Source: Natronorubrum tibetense GA33
GTDB lineage: Archaea > Halobacteriota > Halobacteria > Halobacteriales > Natrialbaceae
DNA: 64,000 bases
Reading direction: 5' to 3'
Assembly: GCF_000383975.1 (NCBI RefSeq)
Contig: NZ_KB913017.1
Span: forward strand, 813,133-877,132
Shown here: positions 28,081 through 37,149 of the stretch, piece by piece
Layout of the letters: each line of letters starts with the position of its first letter
Position numbering within the stretch: position 1 is the first letter of the stretch
The notes under the pieces: generated by a model
Databases searched by the model: none
The model's input: only the letters and a program-made list of their open reading frames with translations
What the model was told of the DNA's origin: nothing
Translations under genes and position numbers: made by a program

Positions 28081-29336
28081 AACTCGACGTCAACGCACTC
28101 GGAACGTTCTATCGAATGGCCCGGGAAGGTGCCGGGCTAGCCGCGGGTCGACTGACCCACATGACGGAGGTCGAGACACAGGTCGGCGTTACGAAGCTCA
28201 ACTTCATGCGCGGCCGCGAGATTCGTCGCGATTTCGAGGACGCAAACGAGAAAGTCGCCGTCCGCGTCAAGCTCACCGGCGCTATCGAGGGCTACTCGAT
28301 GGTCGTCTTCGAGCGCGAGAACGCGCTTCGAGTCGTCGAAACACTGCTCGCGGAATCCGATTCGAAGACCGATATCGACGTCGAAGCGGGCGAGTTCGAC
28401 GAGATGACACAGAGCGCTGTCACCGAAGTCGGCCACATCATGAACAGTGGGTTCATCGACGGCTGGGCCGACGTCTTAGAGACCGTCATCGACGTCTCGA
28501 CGCCCGAGTTCGTCGAGGGCGTCACGGCCGAGCCCTTCTTCGCCGACATCGACGAGACGCCGGACCAGGACGATCTCGCCTTGCTCTTCCAGAGCAGCAT
28601 CGAGACCGTCGGCACCGAAGTCGGCTTCAGCCACTACCTCTTCCCGAAGCGAGAGTCGATGGCCGCACTCCTCGAGCGCCTGCGGACCAGCGGCGGTATC
28701 GAGTACGACAAACTCGACGGCTTCGACCGAATGGCCGAACGCGGTGCCGAGGAGGTCGCCAAGACGGCGACGACGCTGACCGGCATCGACACCAGCGTCG
28801 AGATTCGACGATTGAACTTCGTCTCGCTCGAGGCGATTCCGGAACAGGTCGCAGACGAGACGCTGGTCGGCGTCGCCTTCGAGTTCGACGGGATGCCCAG
28901 CGGCTATCTGCTCTTCCTGTTCGACGAGGAGTCCGCTCACGAGATCGTCGACGCGATGGTTCCCATGGAGGTCGACGAAGACGGCTTCGGCGAGATGGGA
29001 ACGAGCGCGATCAAGGAACTGGGCAACATCATGGCGAGTGGCTTCCTCGACGGCTGGGCGAACGTCCTCGACACGACGATCGACCACTCGACGCCGGAAT
29101 TCATCCACGATATGGGTGCCGCAGCGGTCGACCCCGTGATCATCCAGCTCGGGGAGAATCAGGAGTTCGCGTTCGTCTTCGACACGGTCGTGATGGCCGA
29201 CGGTCGAGAGTTCGACTGTGAGGTGTACGCGATCCCCGACGAAAACGACCTCGAACGTGCGCTGAACAACCTCGATGTCGATCGGATCGAAGAGACGCCG
29301 ACGACGGCAGAATTCCAGGAACTCGAGAACTCATGA
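28077..29336 (+). CDS. cheC2: Tandem-domain CheC-family protein
   Basis: A 419-residue protein made of two CheC domains in a row. Signature helices are SAVTEVGHIMNSGFIDGWADVL in the first domain (His where cheC1 has Asn) and SAIKELGNIMASGFLDGWANVL in the second, so only the second keeps the Glu-Asn pair. One half may be structural or regulatory and the other catalytic. It overlaps cheC1 upstream and cheD downstream, consistent with CheC-CheD interaction. Confidence 0.88.
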   Translation: MKLDVNALGTFYRMAREGAGLAAGRLTHMTEVETQVGVTKLNFMRGREIRRDFEDANEKVAVRVKLTGAIEGYSMVVFERENALRVVETLLAESDSKTDIDVEAGEFDEMTQSAVTEVGHIMNSGFIDGWADVLETVIDVSTPEFVEGVTAEPFFADIDETPDQDDLALLFQSSIETVGTEVGFSHYLFPKRESMAALLERLRTSGGIEYDKLDGFDRMAERGAEEVAKTATTLTGIDTSVEIRRLNFVSLEAIPEQVADETLVGVAFEFDGMPSGYLLFLFDEESAHEIVDAMVPMEVDEDGFGEMGTSAIKELGNIMASGFLDGWANVLDTTIDHSTPEFIHDMGAAAVDPVIIQLGENQEFAFVFDTVVMADGREFDCEVYAIPDENDLERALNNLDVDRIEETPTTAEFQELENS

Positions 29337-29854
29337 AGACGTACGGATCCGAACCGGGCGCGCCGACGCCGGTCCAGGTCGGCATCTCCGAACTGGTCGT
29401 CAGCGAAGGTGACGATACGCTGAAATCCTACGGGCTGGGCTCGTGTCTCGCGGTTGCACTGTACGATCCGGACAGCGACATCGGCGGGTTGGCCCACGTC
29501 ATGCTGCCGGACGGCGACGCCGCCGATAACAGCGACCGGAAACCGGGCAAGTACGCCGATACGGCGATCCGTGCGCTGCTGCGACGGATGGTCGAACAGG
29601 GTGCCAGCTACACCACCGTCGAGTCGAAGATCGCGGGCGGCAGTGACATGTTCGAGTTCGAGAGCTTCGGCGACGGCGTCGGACAGCGAAATATCGTCGC
29701 TGCGAAGGAGGAACTCGAGAAACTCGGCGTTCCCCTTGTCGCCGAAGACGTCGGCGGCGAGTACGGGCGAACCGTCGAGTTCACCCCAGGTACGGGATCG
29801 CTCGTCGTCAAAACCGCCGACGAACGCGCCGAGAACGGAGTGACGGAACTGTGA
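29333..29854 (+). CDS. cheD: Chemoreceptor glutamine deamidase CheD
   Basis: A 173-residue CheD. The nucleophilic C38 sits in YGLGSCLAVALYD and the catalytic H55 in GLAHVMLPDG. CheD deamidates receptor glutamines and binds CheC, whose phosphatase activity it stimulates. ATG 29333 overlaps the stop of the tandem-CheC gene. Confidence 0.95.
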   Translation: MKTYGSEPGAPTPVQVGISELVVSEGDDTLKSYGLGSCLAVALYDPDSDIGGLAHVMLPDGDAADNSDRKPGKYADTAIRALLRRMVEQGASYTTVESKIAGGSDMFEFESFGDGVGQRNIVAAKEELEKLGVPLVAEDVGGEYGRTVEFTPGTGSLVVKTADERAENGVTEL

Positions 29855-30699
29855 CCGACGACGCGTTCGATGCCCTCCTCACGTTCGTCGAGGACGAACT
29901 GGCGTTCGCGACGAGCCACTACAACGACAGCTACCTCGATAGACGCGTCTCCTCGCGCATGCGCCGGACCCGAAGCGATACCTACGCCGACTACCTCGAA
30001 CTGCTGCGGGCCGATGCCGACGAACAGCAGGCCCTGCTCGAAGCGATGAGCATCAACGTCACCGGTTTCTTCCGAAATCCAGATGTCTGGGCCGGGATCC
30101 GCGAGGTCCTCCAGTCGCTCACCGAGTCCAACGAGACGGTCCGCGTCTGGAGTGCGGCCTGTGCCGACGGTCGCGAACCGTACTCCGTCTCGATGCTCGC
30201 ACACGATGATCCCGACATCGACGAGTCATCCATCCGGGTCCTCGGCACCGACATCAGCGAACCCGCACTCGAGACGGCCCGAAACGGCGTCTACGAGGAG
30301 TCCCGAACCGTTGACTTCGACGATCAGCTCTCGTTTCTCGACGAGTATACCGATTACGTCGAACAGGACGACCGAATCTACCGGATCGCAGAGGAGGTCA
30401 AAGGGACCGTAGAGTTCGAGCGCCACGACCTGATCAACGACGACCCGAAGACGGGATTCGATCTCGTCATCTGTCGGAACCTGTTCATCTACATCGACAA
30501 CGAGTACAAAGAGCCGATGCTCCGAACGATCGCCAGATCGCTTCGGGAGGACGGCTACCTCGTCATCGGTAAGGCAGAGACGATCCCACCGACCCTGAAG
30601 TCCGCTTTTTCCGTTCGTGACGCCCGACTTCGGATCTACCACCGAGAGCCCCTGGAGACGAATCGACTCTCGCGGGAGCAATCGCAGTCCAATACGTAA
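29851..30699 (+). CDS. cheR: Chemotaxis methyltransferase CheR
   Basis: A 282-residue SAM-dependent methyltransferase that methylates receptor glutamates. The N-terminal helical domain recognises receptors (SSRMRRTRSDTYADYLELL). The SAM-binding loop reads SAACADGREPYSVSML, and the domain continues with VLGTDISEPAL and LVICRNLFIYIDNEYKEPML. It starts at GTG 29851 overlapping the cheD stop, closing the chemotaxis operon. Confidence 0.94.
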   Translation: MTDDAFDALLTFVEDELAFATSHYNDSYLDRRVSSRMRRTRSDTYADYLELLRADADEQQALLEAMSINVTGFFRNPDVWAGIREVLQSLTESNETVRVWSAACADGREPYSVSMLAHDDPDIDESSIRVLGTDISEPALETARNGVYEESRTVDFDDQLSFLDEYTDYVEQDDRIYRIAEEVKGTVEFERHDLINDDPKTGFDLVICRNLFIYIDNEYKEPMLRTIARSLREDGYLVIGKAETIPPTLKSAFSVRDARLRIYHREPLETNRLSREQSQSNT

Positions 30700-30816
30700 C
30701 TGTCGGCTACCGCACCGACCAACTCGACCGCGTTTCGGCCGCTCGTGGTGGGCGACGTTCCGGCCACTGAAAGACACACGGATGCTTACATACCGGTACG
30801 CCGAATACCACCGTAG

Positions 30817-32124
30817 ATGAGTGTACTCGATCTCGACGCGTACGTCACCCGGTCACGTGCGCTCGTTGACTCGACGCCGCCGTCGACGCGTCGGGAAACG
30901 CGCACCTGGCTCGTCGATCCCCTCCTCGAGACGCTGGGTTGGGACGTCCACGCCGACTCGTGTCTGACCGATACGATCGTCGACGGGACCCGTCTCGAGT
31001 ACGTCTGTTCGGTCGACGGCGTGCCCGCGATGCTCGTCGCCGTCGATCCCTTCGGTGACTCCCTCGAGAAGTCTCGCGCCGTCGCCTTGCTCGAGACGAT
31101 GGCGTGGACGGGGATCGACCGGGCGATCTACACCGACGGCCGCGACTACCTCCTGCTCGCCGGGACGACCGACGTCGAACGGCTGGCCTGTCGGCTCTCC
31201 TCTCTGTCGGATCACGAATCGGCCATCGCTCACTACACGCACGACGCCGTCGGTCGGTCCCTTGAGCGCCACTCTCGGGAGTTCGTCGCTCGCCAACTCG
31301 CTATCGAACGATCGAATCTGGCCGAGGCGATCGTCGACGAGTTGACGGACGCTACCGAACAAGGTGAGGCCTACGCGAGCGAGTTCGAGTCCGCAGCCGA
31401 TCGCTTTCTCGAGCAACTCGTCGCCTCGTTCGCGGACGGAGGGTCCGGCGGTGCCGTCGCGGAACTCGACTCGGCCGGCAGCGACGATGTCTCGGTCGAA
31501 TTCTCCGATCCATCGGCTTCGGGAGCCAAGCCGGACGGGTCGACTGGCGAACGCTCGACATCGCTGGGCGAGGGCTACATACAGCGTGACCGAACCGACG
31601 AGTCGACGTCATCGGGGGAAGCCGACGAGGCACGGACCGACGGGACGGACTCGAGGGCAGCCGACGCGACCGAGTCCGACTCCGTAGCCGACGCCGGAGC
31701 CAGCACGGAGTCCGAACCCACCGACTCAGATGTGGCGCACTCGTCCGACGATACGGACGACAAAACCGAGTCCGAAGGCGACGGTGAGTACGTCGTTCGG
31801 TTCTTCAACGACCGCGGCTCGGTCGGCGCGATCGGTCACTCGAGTGCGGACCAAGCGCTCGTCGCCACCGCGGAGTACCTCTTCCAGCGGGGGCTCTCGG
31901 GCGTCACCGTCCCCTGGCATCCCGACGAAGATGAAGACGAACGCGCCGTCCTGCATGAGTCGCCGACTCACCCCGACGGGACGCCCATGTCCGAGCCACA
32001 GCAGCTATCGAACGGACTCTACCTCGAGACGGCCGGCGACACCGACGAGCGTGCGGCGCGTGTCGACGCGCTGGTGGCTCGAGCCGGCTTGCGGGCGATG
32101 TTGACCGGTGACTGGGAGGAGTGA
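30817..32124 (+). CDS. HsdR_N-like domain protein with acidic linker
   Basis: A 435-residue protein. The first 135 residues resemble the type I restriction HsdR_N fold (RRETRTWLVDPLLETLGWDV, then YVCSVDGVPAMLVAVDPFG and GRDYLLLAG), but a full nuclease motif is not evident. A helical segment, an acidic Ser/Asp linker (about 216-320) and a compact C-terminal domain (YVVRFFNDRGSVGAIG, LSNGLYLETAGD) follow. No restriction or methylase gene lies nearby; it stands between the che operon and the convergent pilus operon. Role unknown. Confidence 0.75.
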   Translation: MSVLDLDAYVTRSRALVDSTPPSTRRETRTWLVDPLLETLGWDVHADSCLTDTIVDGTRLEYVCSVDGVPAMLVAVDPFGDSLEKSRAVALLETMAWTGIDRAIYTDGRDYLLLAGTTDVERLACRLSSLSDHESAIAHYTHDAVGRSLERHSREFVARQLAIERSNLAEAIVDELTDATEQGEAYASEFESAADRFLEQLVASFADGGSGGAVAELDSAGSDDVSVEFSDPSASGAKPDGSTGERSTSLGEGYIQRDRTDESTSSGEADEARTDGTDSRAADATESDSVADAGASTESEPTDSDVAHSSDDTDDKTESEGDGEYVVRFFNDRGSVGAIGHSSADQALVATAEYLFQRGLSGVTVPWHPDEDEDERAVLHESPTHPDGTPMSEPQQLSNGLYLETAGDTDERAARVDALVARAGLRAMLTGDWEE

Positions 32125-32158
32125 GGTTGGCTCGAGCAGTCTGAAAAGGGTCTCGAGA

Positions 32159-32965
32159 TCAGAACGCAATTTCAGTTTCGACGATTGTTACGACAAGTCG
32201 GTCGATGCCATCGCACGTCCCCTCGTCTTCATCGTCGTCCCACTCCCAGCCGTTACTCTTGAGAGCGGATTCCCACGCAGTGTCGTACTGACCGTCCGCA
32301 CTGTTGGCCTCGATCGAGATCGCATCGCCATCATCAACGTCAATAACGGTGGAATATCTCTCATCGACGCTCATCGTGACGCCGAGTCCCTCGCTACTCC
32401 GTATCGAGTGGTCTCCACCGGTGATACTGACCAGTGAAATGATCGCCGTCCCGTCATCCTCTTCGTTTCCGTTACAGGTGATTCGTGGCTGTTTTAGGAC
32501 GGCGCTCCCGGTCTCATCCGCACGGACGAGTCCGCCACCCTCGTAGGCGACCGATTCGCCGCCGTCGTGGTATCTGAACTCGCCCAGATTGATCAGATCA
32601 TTGTCGGGGTTGTACTCATCTAATTGGTCCACGACCGGATCGTCGTCAATTGTTATATTGAGCGTCGTCCCGTCACCACTCGTCGTCACCGTTCCCTCCC
32701 GCATCGAAATCTCGCCGTAGCGCTGATCGACGCCGCTGTAGCGCAGCACGTCGTTGAAATTGTCCGAGAGCGCGTCCATCGCTCGCTCGGCATTTTTGAG
32801 CTGTTCGTTCTCCTGATAGTCGTGCATCGCCTGAAAGCCGACGGTGTACAGTAGCCCGACCGAGACGAGGATCATCCCGAAGACGAGCACGAACGCGACC
32901 ACTTCGGAAACGCCTCGATCGTCGAATCGCGTGTTCGGACTCGAACCGTCTCGCCGATCGATCAT
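32159..32965 (-). CDS. Pilin-like protein with DRG signal (DUF7289-like)
   Basis: A 268-residue protein. A short charged N-terminus ends in DRG and runs directly into a 25-residue hydrophobic helix (VSEVVAFVLVFGMILVSVGLL), the layout of archaeal class III prepilin signals cut by PibD. The rest is an acidic, beta-rich extracellular domain. It is the last gene of the pilus operon and overlaps its upstream neighbour (ATGA). Probably a minor pilin or pilus-tip adhesin. Confidence 0.8.
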   Translation of the reverse strand: MIDRRDGSSPNTRFDDRGVSEVVAFVLVFGMILVSVGLLYTVGFQAMHDYQENEQLKNAERAMDALSDNFNDVLRYSGVDQRYGEISMREGTVTTSGDGTTLNITIDDDPVVDQLDEYNPDNDLINLGEFRYHDGGESVAYEGGGLVRADETGSAVLKQPRITCNGNEEDDGTAIISLVSITGGDHSIRSSEGLGVTMSVDERYSTVIDVDDGDAISIEANSADGQYDTAWESALKSNGWEWDDDEDEGTCDGIDRLVVTIVETEIAF

Positions 32966-33453
32966 CGGTCACCACCAGCGAGCGTGATTCCATCGTCACT
33001 ATCGTACGTGATCTCAATCGATCCACCCGTTACCGAATTCCCTTCGAGTTCTCTTTCGACCGCAATTGGGACGTGGACCGTCACGTCGACATCGTGTGAT
33101 GACAGCTCGAGGCAAGGTCTACTATTGTGGATGAGGGGAGCCTCGTCGTCGCGACAGTTCTCGAGTAACTCGACGGTATACTGAGAGTTCGAAATCGTTC
33201 GCGGATGGTCCGCGACGAGGGTCACGTCGTCATTTTCGTCTGCCGCAATCCGGTCGACATTGTCGATTTCACCGGCGAGTCGCTCGCCGACGGTCTCGAG
33301 CGAAGTTTCGGTCGATCGCTCCGTTTGCGAATCCAGCATCGCATTACCGGCCAGCAGCAGCATCGCGATAAGGATCGTCGTGATCGCGATCGTCAGGACG
33401 TGAGTGAGCGCAACGGACATCCCGCGGTCGGTCTCGCGTGCTGGACCGATCAT
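32962..33453 (-). CDS. Pilin-like protein with DRG signal (DUF7266-like)
   Basis: A 163-residue protein beginning MIGPARETDRG and followed by a hydrophobic helix (THVLTIAITTILIAMLLLAG) and a beta-rich acidic domain with two cysteines (ENCRDDEA, SRPCLEL) that could form a disulphide outside the cell. ATG 33453 overlaps the previous stop, which decides the start over a GTG nine bases upstream. Confidence 0.78.
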   Translation of the reverse strand: MIGPARETDRGMSVALTHVLTIAITTILIAMLLLAGNAMLDSQTERSTETSLETVGERLAGEIDNVDRIAADENDDVTLVADHPRTISNSQYTVELLENCRDDEAPLIHNSRPCLELSSHDVDVTVHVPIAVERELEGNSVTGGSIEITYDSDDGITLAGGDR

Positions 33454-33914
33454 GATGGGCACCCCGCTTCGATCGTCCGATTCTGCTCGTAACTGAGATC
33501 AGTTGAGTCGTACGTTATATCGACTGTCGCATTTTCTCCGGGATAGATATCACCTTCGGTAACATCGATATGTACTGCTGTTGGACTCGAATGAGCTGTC
33601 GAATTCTGGTACGTTCCCGCAAATGCCGTGATGTTCTCTTCGACTTGGCTACTGTCCCCTTCTGTCTTCTCGAGAAGACAACCGATTCCCTGGGTAATCT
33701 CGAGTTCGGTCTTCTCTGCCGTAGTCGCACTTTGACCCGTATCGGCCGACGAGAGCGTCTCAGTGTAGAGGACGCCGTTGAAGATGACGACAACGCCGAG
33801 GATAATGAACGCGAGTGTGATGGCACCGATGAGAATTACCTGACCGCGGTCCGGTGTGTCGTCTGTCTGCTGATCATTATTGCATCTCGGCGTGAACGAA
33901 TCATCACTCACCAT
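33450..33914 (-). CDS. Pilin-like protein with DRG signal (DUF7261-like)
   Basis: A 154-residue protein. Residues 1-23 are polar and end in DRG, then comes the helix VILIGAITLAFIILGVVVIF. The remaining domain is beta-rich and has several N-x-S/T sites (for example NITAF and NSTAH), suggesting N-glycosylation, which is common on haloarchaeal pilins. It overlaps the genes on both sides. Confidence 0.78.
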   Translation of the reverse strand: MVSDDSFTPRCNNDQQTDDTPDRGQVILIGAITLAFIILGVVVIFNGVLYTETLSSADTGQSATTAEKTELEITQGIGCLLEKTEGDSSQVEENITAFAGTYQNSTAHSSPTAVHIDVTEGDIYPGENATVDITYDSTDLSYEQNRTIEAGCPS

Positions 33915-34543
33915 ATTGATATACGGACCTCCACGACGTTGTAGATCACAGCGTCTTCGTCATCGTTCGCTGGGGGAATTGGATAGTTCGCGTCTTCATC
34001 ACTGATGTTCATATTGGAATCTGTGGTCAAACTATCGTTTTCGTACAGTGTAACGGTGTAGCTCGCCGTTACGGACTCTGATTCACCCTGGTAGACGAGA
34101 TCCTCACTTTCATACTCACCCTGGCTCCCGTTCCAGTAGACGAGTTCGACGTTGTAGCTCATGCCACTCTCTGTGAATCGATCGACCATAATCTCGCCAA
34201 GCACGAACTCGTCGTAAAATTCCGAGTCAGAATCACTAGTTGCTTGATAGTCTCCTTGACCGTTATCGTCGGCATTCTGGAACTCCTCATCTTCGTGATC
34301 CCAGTAGCGGATCATTTCGGAGAGATTCTTCTTGTCCTCGTCCGCCGTTGCAGCGATCATCAGCGCGTCCTGGGTCTCCTGTTGCATCTGCGCTTCGACC
34401 GTCCGATCTGCTAGTCCGCCTGTTGTCGGCGTGATGACGATCGATTGTAGCGCGAACAGGAGTGCCATCAGAACAACCATCGCGCTAATGAATCCCTCGA
34501 GGGTGTAGGCCTGTCCACGATCAGTTGTAGTGTTGTCTCGCAT
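33908..34543 (-). CDS. Pilin-like protein with DRG signal (DUF7288-like)
   Basis: A 211-residue protein starting MRDNTTTDRG, with the hydrophobic stretch FISAMVVLMALLFALQSIVI right after. The ectodomain is rich in Asp, Asn and Tyr. ATG 34543, four bases after the previous stop, is preferred over an upstream start that would add 21 polar residues and hide the signal. Confidence 0.78.
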   Translation of the reverse strand: MRDNTTTDRGQAYTLEGFISAMVVLMALLFALQSIVITPTTGGLADRTVEAQMQQETQDALMIAATADEDKKNLSEMIRYWDHEDEEFQNADDNGQGDYQATSDSDSEFYDEFVLGEIMVDRFTESGMSYNVELVYWNGSQGEYESEDLVYQGESESVTASYTVTLYENDSLTTDSNMNISDEDANYPIPPANDDEDAVIYNVVEVRISIW

Positions 34544-34547
34544 GATA

Positions 34548-35075
34548 TCACCAGATCCGTACGACGAGTCGACACGCTGGCTCGCACTTGTCAGGGCCGT
34601 CCTCAACCGTCACGATCCGAGCCGAACTGGCCGCCGACTGGTCGTCGTACTCAGGTCCGAACCCGAAGCCCTCAATCGTCGTACTCCCGTTAAGCGATTG
34701 CAAACTCACGTTCACCCGTTCGATGGAGTCATTGTCCTGATTCGTCCTGAGACCGAGTCGTTCGACTTGATCGTCTTCGAGGCCGTCGGCATCATTCCAG
34801 CTTATTTCGTTCGGTGTCTCGGATACCGAAAGGTTGTGTACGACCCGATCCGCAACCCGATCGGCCTGTGCCGTCTGCCCACCACTCGTCGACGAATCGA
34901 ACGGCGTCAGCATCGTCGGGAGAAACGAGAACACGAACGCGACGGCGAGGATGAACACGCCGATCCCGACGATGAAATCCTGCGTGGTCTGCCCGCGGTC
35001 ACGCAGCGAGAGCGACACCGTCCGTGGCCGGGGATCTCGAGTTCGTGTCCGAGTGGGTCGTCGATCTCGAGTCAT
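34548..35075 (-). CDS. Pilin-like protein with DRG signal (DUF7287-like)
   Basis: A 175-residue protein. An arginine-rich N-terminus (MTRDRRPTRTRTRDPRPR and onward) ends in LRDRG, then TTQDFIVGIGVFILAVAFVF forms the helix. The ectodomain ends with two cysteines near the C-terminus (DKCEPACRL). It starts one base after the pilC stop, so co-translation is likely. Confidence 0.78.
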   Translation of the reverse strand: MTRDRRPTRTRTRDPRPRTVSLSLRDRGQTTQDFIVGIGVFILAVAFVFSFLPTMLTPFDSSTSGGQTAQADRVADRVVHNLSVSETPNEISWNDADGLEDDQVERLGLRTNQDNDSIERVNVSLQSLNGSTTIEGFGFGPEYDDQSAASSARIVTVEDGPDKCEPACRLVVRIW

Positions 35076-35076
35076 C

Positions 35077-37149
35077 TTAGGCCACCAGTGTCCAGCCGAC
35101 GAGGGCGATCGTCGCCAGTCCAACGGAGTACTTCAGGCCGCTCAAGATGTCGGCGTCCCGGATGTAGCCGCAGATGAACCCGGAAATGATCGCCTGCATC
35201 GTGACGGCGTGGAAGAACAACACCGCCAGCATATCGACCTGAATGTTCTCGCTCAGGTCAGCATCCGCGAGTTCTCCACCGCCAGCACCACCGGCATCTG
35301 CGGCGTCAGCATCCCCACTACCGGCTTCCAGTCCCGCCATCGTATCGATGAACTGCGTCTTGAGGATCGCGATCACGGCGAGGACGGTCAGGAACGTCAT
35401 GATGATAATCACGACCTGCATCCGGGTTCGGGACTTCCGTTCCCGTTCGATATCGTCGTGATTCTCGCTGGCGCGTGCGGCCGTTCGGAGCACGTCCGAA
35501 ATCTGGTTCGACGCCTCTTGGGCTTCGGTGATCAGACGAGTCGTCCGGGCGAGTCGGGGGATGTGGTACTTGTTGTTGAACTCGAGAAGCGCGTCCTTCA
35601 GGCTCGTCCCGTAGTTGACCTTCGTGTGCATCATCTCGAACTCGCGAGCCAGTTTGCCGCTCGTCGTGTCCGAGACGGCCTTGAGCGACTCGAGCAAGGT
35701 CAGCCCGGTGTCGTTCGAACTCGAGAGTTTGCGCAGGTCCTCGGACAGCTGACTGACGACGGCGTTTCGGTGGCGAACGTTCCACTCGCGGAAGACCGCA
35801 AGCGGAATCGCGATGACGTACAGCGGGACGTAGATGTAGAGGAACGTCCCCCAGATGGGGTTGTCGAGGAGTTGCTCCCACGAGAGCGGTGCCGAGCCGT
35901 TCATCATGGCGGTCGCGATGATCACGAGCGACGCCGGCAGCGTCAACGCGAGCGTGAACAGGGGGTTGTCCCGGAAGAAGATGTGTGGCTTCTGAAGGAC
36001 TTCCATCGTCTCGTAGGTCCCCTCGCGGTTCTTGATGCGGTCGAAGACGCTGTGTTCGCCCGTGAACTGCTCGACGAGCCCGAGGTTGAGCAGCCCCTGA
36101 TCGCGCGGGGTTTCGATGCGGCGATCCTCACCGCCCATCGAGAGGTAGCCGTCGCCCGGCTCGTCGTGTTTGACCGTCGAAACCAGCACCAGAAACCCGA
36201 TTCCGGTCAGCGGAATCAGGCCGTAGACGGTCATATACAGCATCTGGTTCGAGACCTCCGCGTCCGGAATCATCTGCATGACGACCATGATGATGATCAA
36301 GAGCAGCGGGAACAGCGACAGGGTCATGTACATCTCGCCGAACAGTTCGAGCGTCTCGAGCGTGAGCTCCTGTTCCTGCTTGGCGGTTCGCATGTGCTTT
36401 TCCTTTTTGTCCTCGAGGAAGTTCTCCATGTCACCGCCGCTGTTGACAATCGAGAGCATGTCCGTCAGGAACTGAGAAAGTTCGTCGCTCGGCGTCTCGA
36501 GTGCCTGTGTTCGGATCGCGGTTCGGTAGTCGACATCGAAGTACTCGGTCTCCTTGACGATGCTCTGGAACTCCTTTGCGACTTCACCGTAGGTGTCGTC
36601 GGCCTCCGCCATCGCCTCGATAATCTCGAGCTGATTGAGGCCGCCGACCGACAGCGCGTACATGAACGAGACCGAGTCAGTCATCAGCATGTTGATCTCG
36701 CGCTTGCGGGCGGATGCGCGGGAGTACGGAATCGCGACTAGCGAGCCAAAACCGAGGGCGAAACCGATCGAGCCGAAGATGAGTCCGGTGACGAAGACGA
36801 GCGCCGGCACCCGAAGCAGTTCGATGATTTCGAGGGCCAGTTCGCTGCTGACCGGGAACCCGAGGATAGTGTCGACCTGAATGAGACCGGTCGCAAAGAG
36901 GGTGTATCCGAGGAGGAGTCCGAGTAGCCACAGTGCCAATCCGCTGATGAAGCCGATCCCGAGCGCTCGAGAGAGATACAGTTCGACCGTATCAGTCATC
37001 CGAGCCTGGGCGAGTTTCGTCTCGACGTCAGTGACGAACTCGCTGTCCTCGCTGAACAGCCGGTCGTACAGGGGATAGAACGTATCGCCCAGGACGTCGG
37101 AGCTACCCGACACGCCACCGGAGCCCCCGCCGCCGGTTTGTAAGCTCAT
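35077..37149 (-). CDS. pilC: Type IV pilus membrane platform protein PilC/TadC-like
   Basis: A 690-residue polytopic protein with two type II secretion F (GspF) domains: one around residues 165-300 (FMYALSVGGLNQLEIIEAM, VNSGGDMENFLEDKKEKH) and one around 460-600 (LSSSNDTGLTLLESLKAV, TKVNYGTSLKDALLEF), each followed by membrane helices. It anchors pilus assembly and partners the PilB ATPase, whose stop it overlaps. Absence of the KaiC-like ArlH and of archaellins favours a pilus over an archaellum platform. Confidence 0.9.
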   Translation of the reverse strand: MSLQTGGGGSGGVSGSSDVLGDTFYPLYDRLFSEDSEFVTDVETKLAQARMTDTVELYLSRALGIGFISGLALWLLGLLLGYTLFATGLIQVDTILGFPVSSELALEIIELLRVPALVFVTGLIFGSIGFALGFGSLVAIPYSRASARKREINMLMTDSVSFMYALSVGGLNQLEIIEAMAEADDTYGEVAKEFQSIVKETEYFDVDYRTAIRTQALETPSDELSQFLTDMLSIVNSGGDMENFLEDKKEKHMRTAKQEQELTLETLELFGEMYMTLSLFPLLLIIIMVVMQMIPDAEVSNQMLYMTVYGLIPLTGIGFLVLVSTVKHDEPGDGYLSMGGEDRRIETPRDQGLLNLGLVEQFTGEHSVFDRIKNREGTYETMEVLQKPHIFFRDNPLFTLALTLPASLVIIATAMMNGSAPLSWEQLLDNPIWGTFLYIYVPLYVIAIPLAVFREWNVRHRNAVVSQLSEDLRKLSSSNDTGLTLLESLKAVSDTTSGKLAREFEMMHTKVNYGTSLKDALLEFNNKYHIPRLARTTRLITEAQEASNQISDVLRTAARASENHDDIERERKSRTRMQVVIIIMTFLTVLAVIAILKTQFIDTMAGLEAGSGDADAADAGGAGGGELADADLSENIQVDMLAVLFFHAVTMQAIISGFICGYIRDADILSGLKYSVGLATIALVGWTLVA

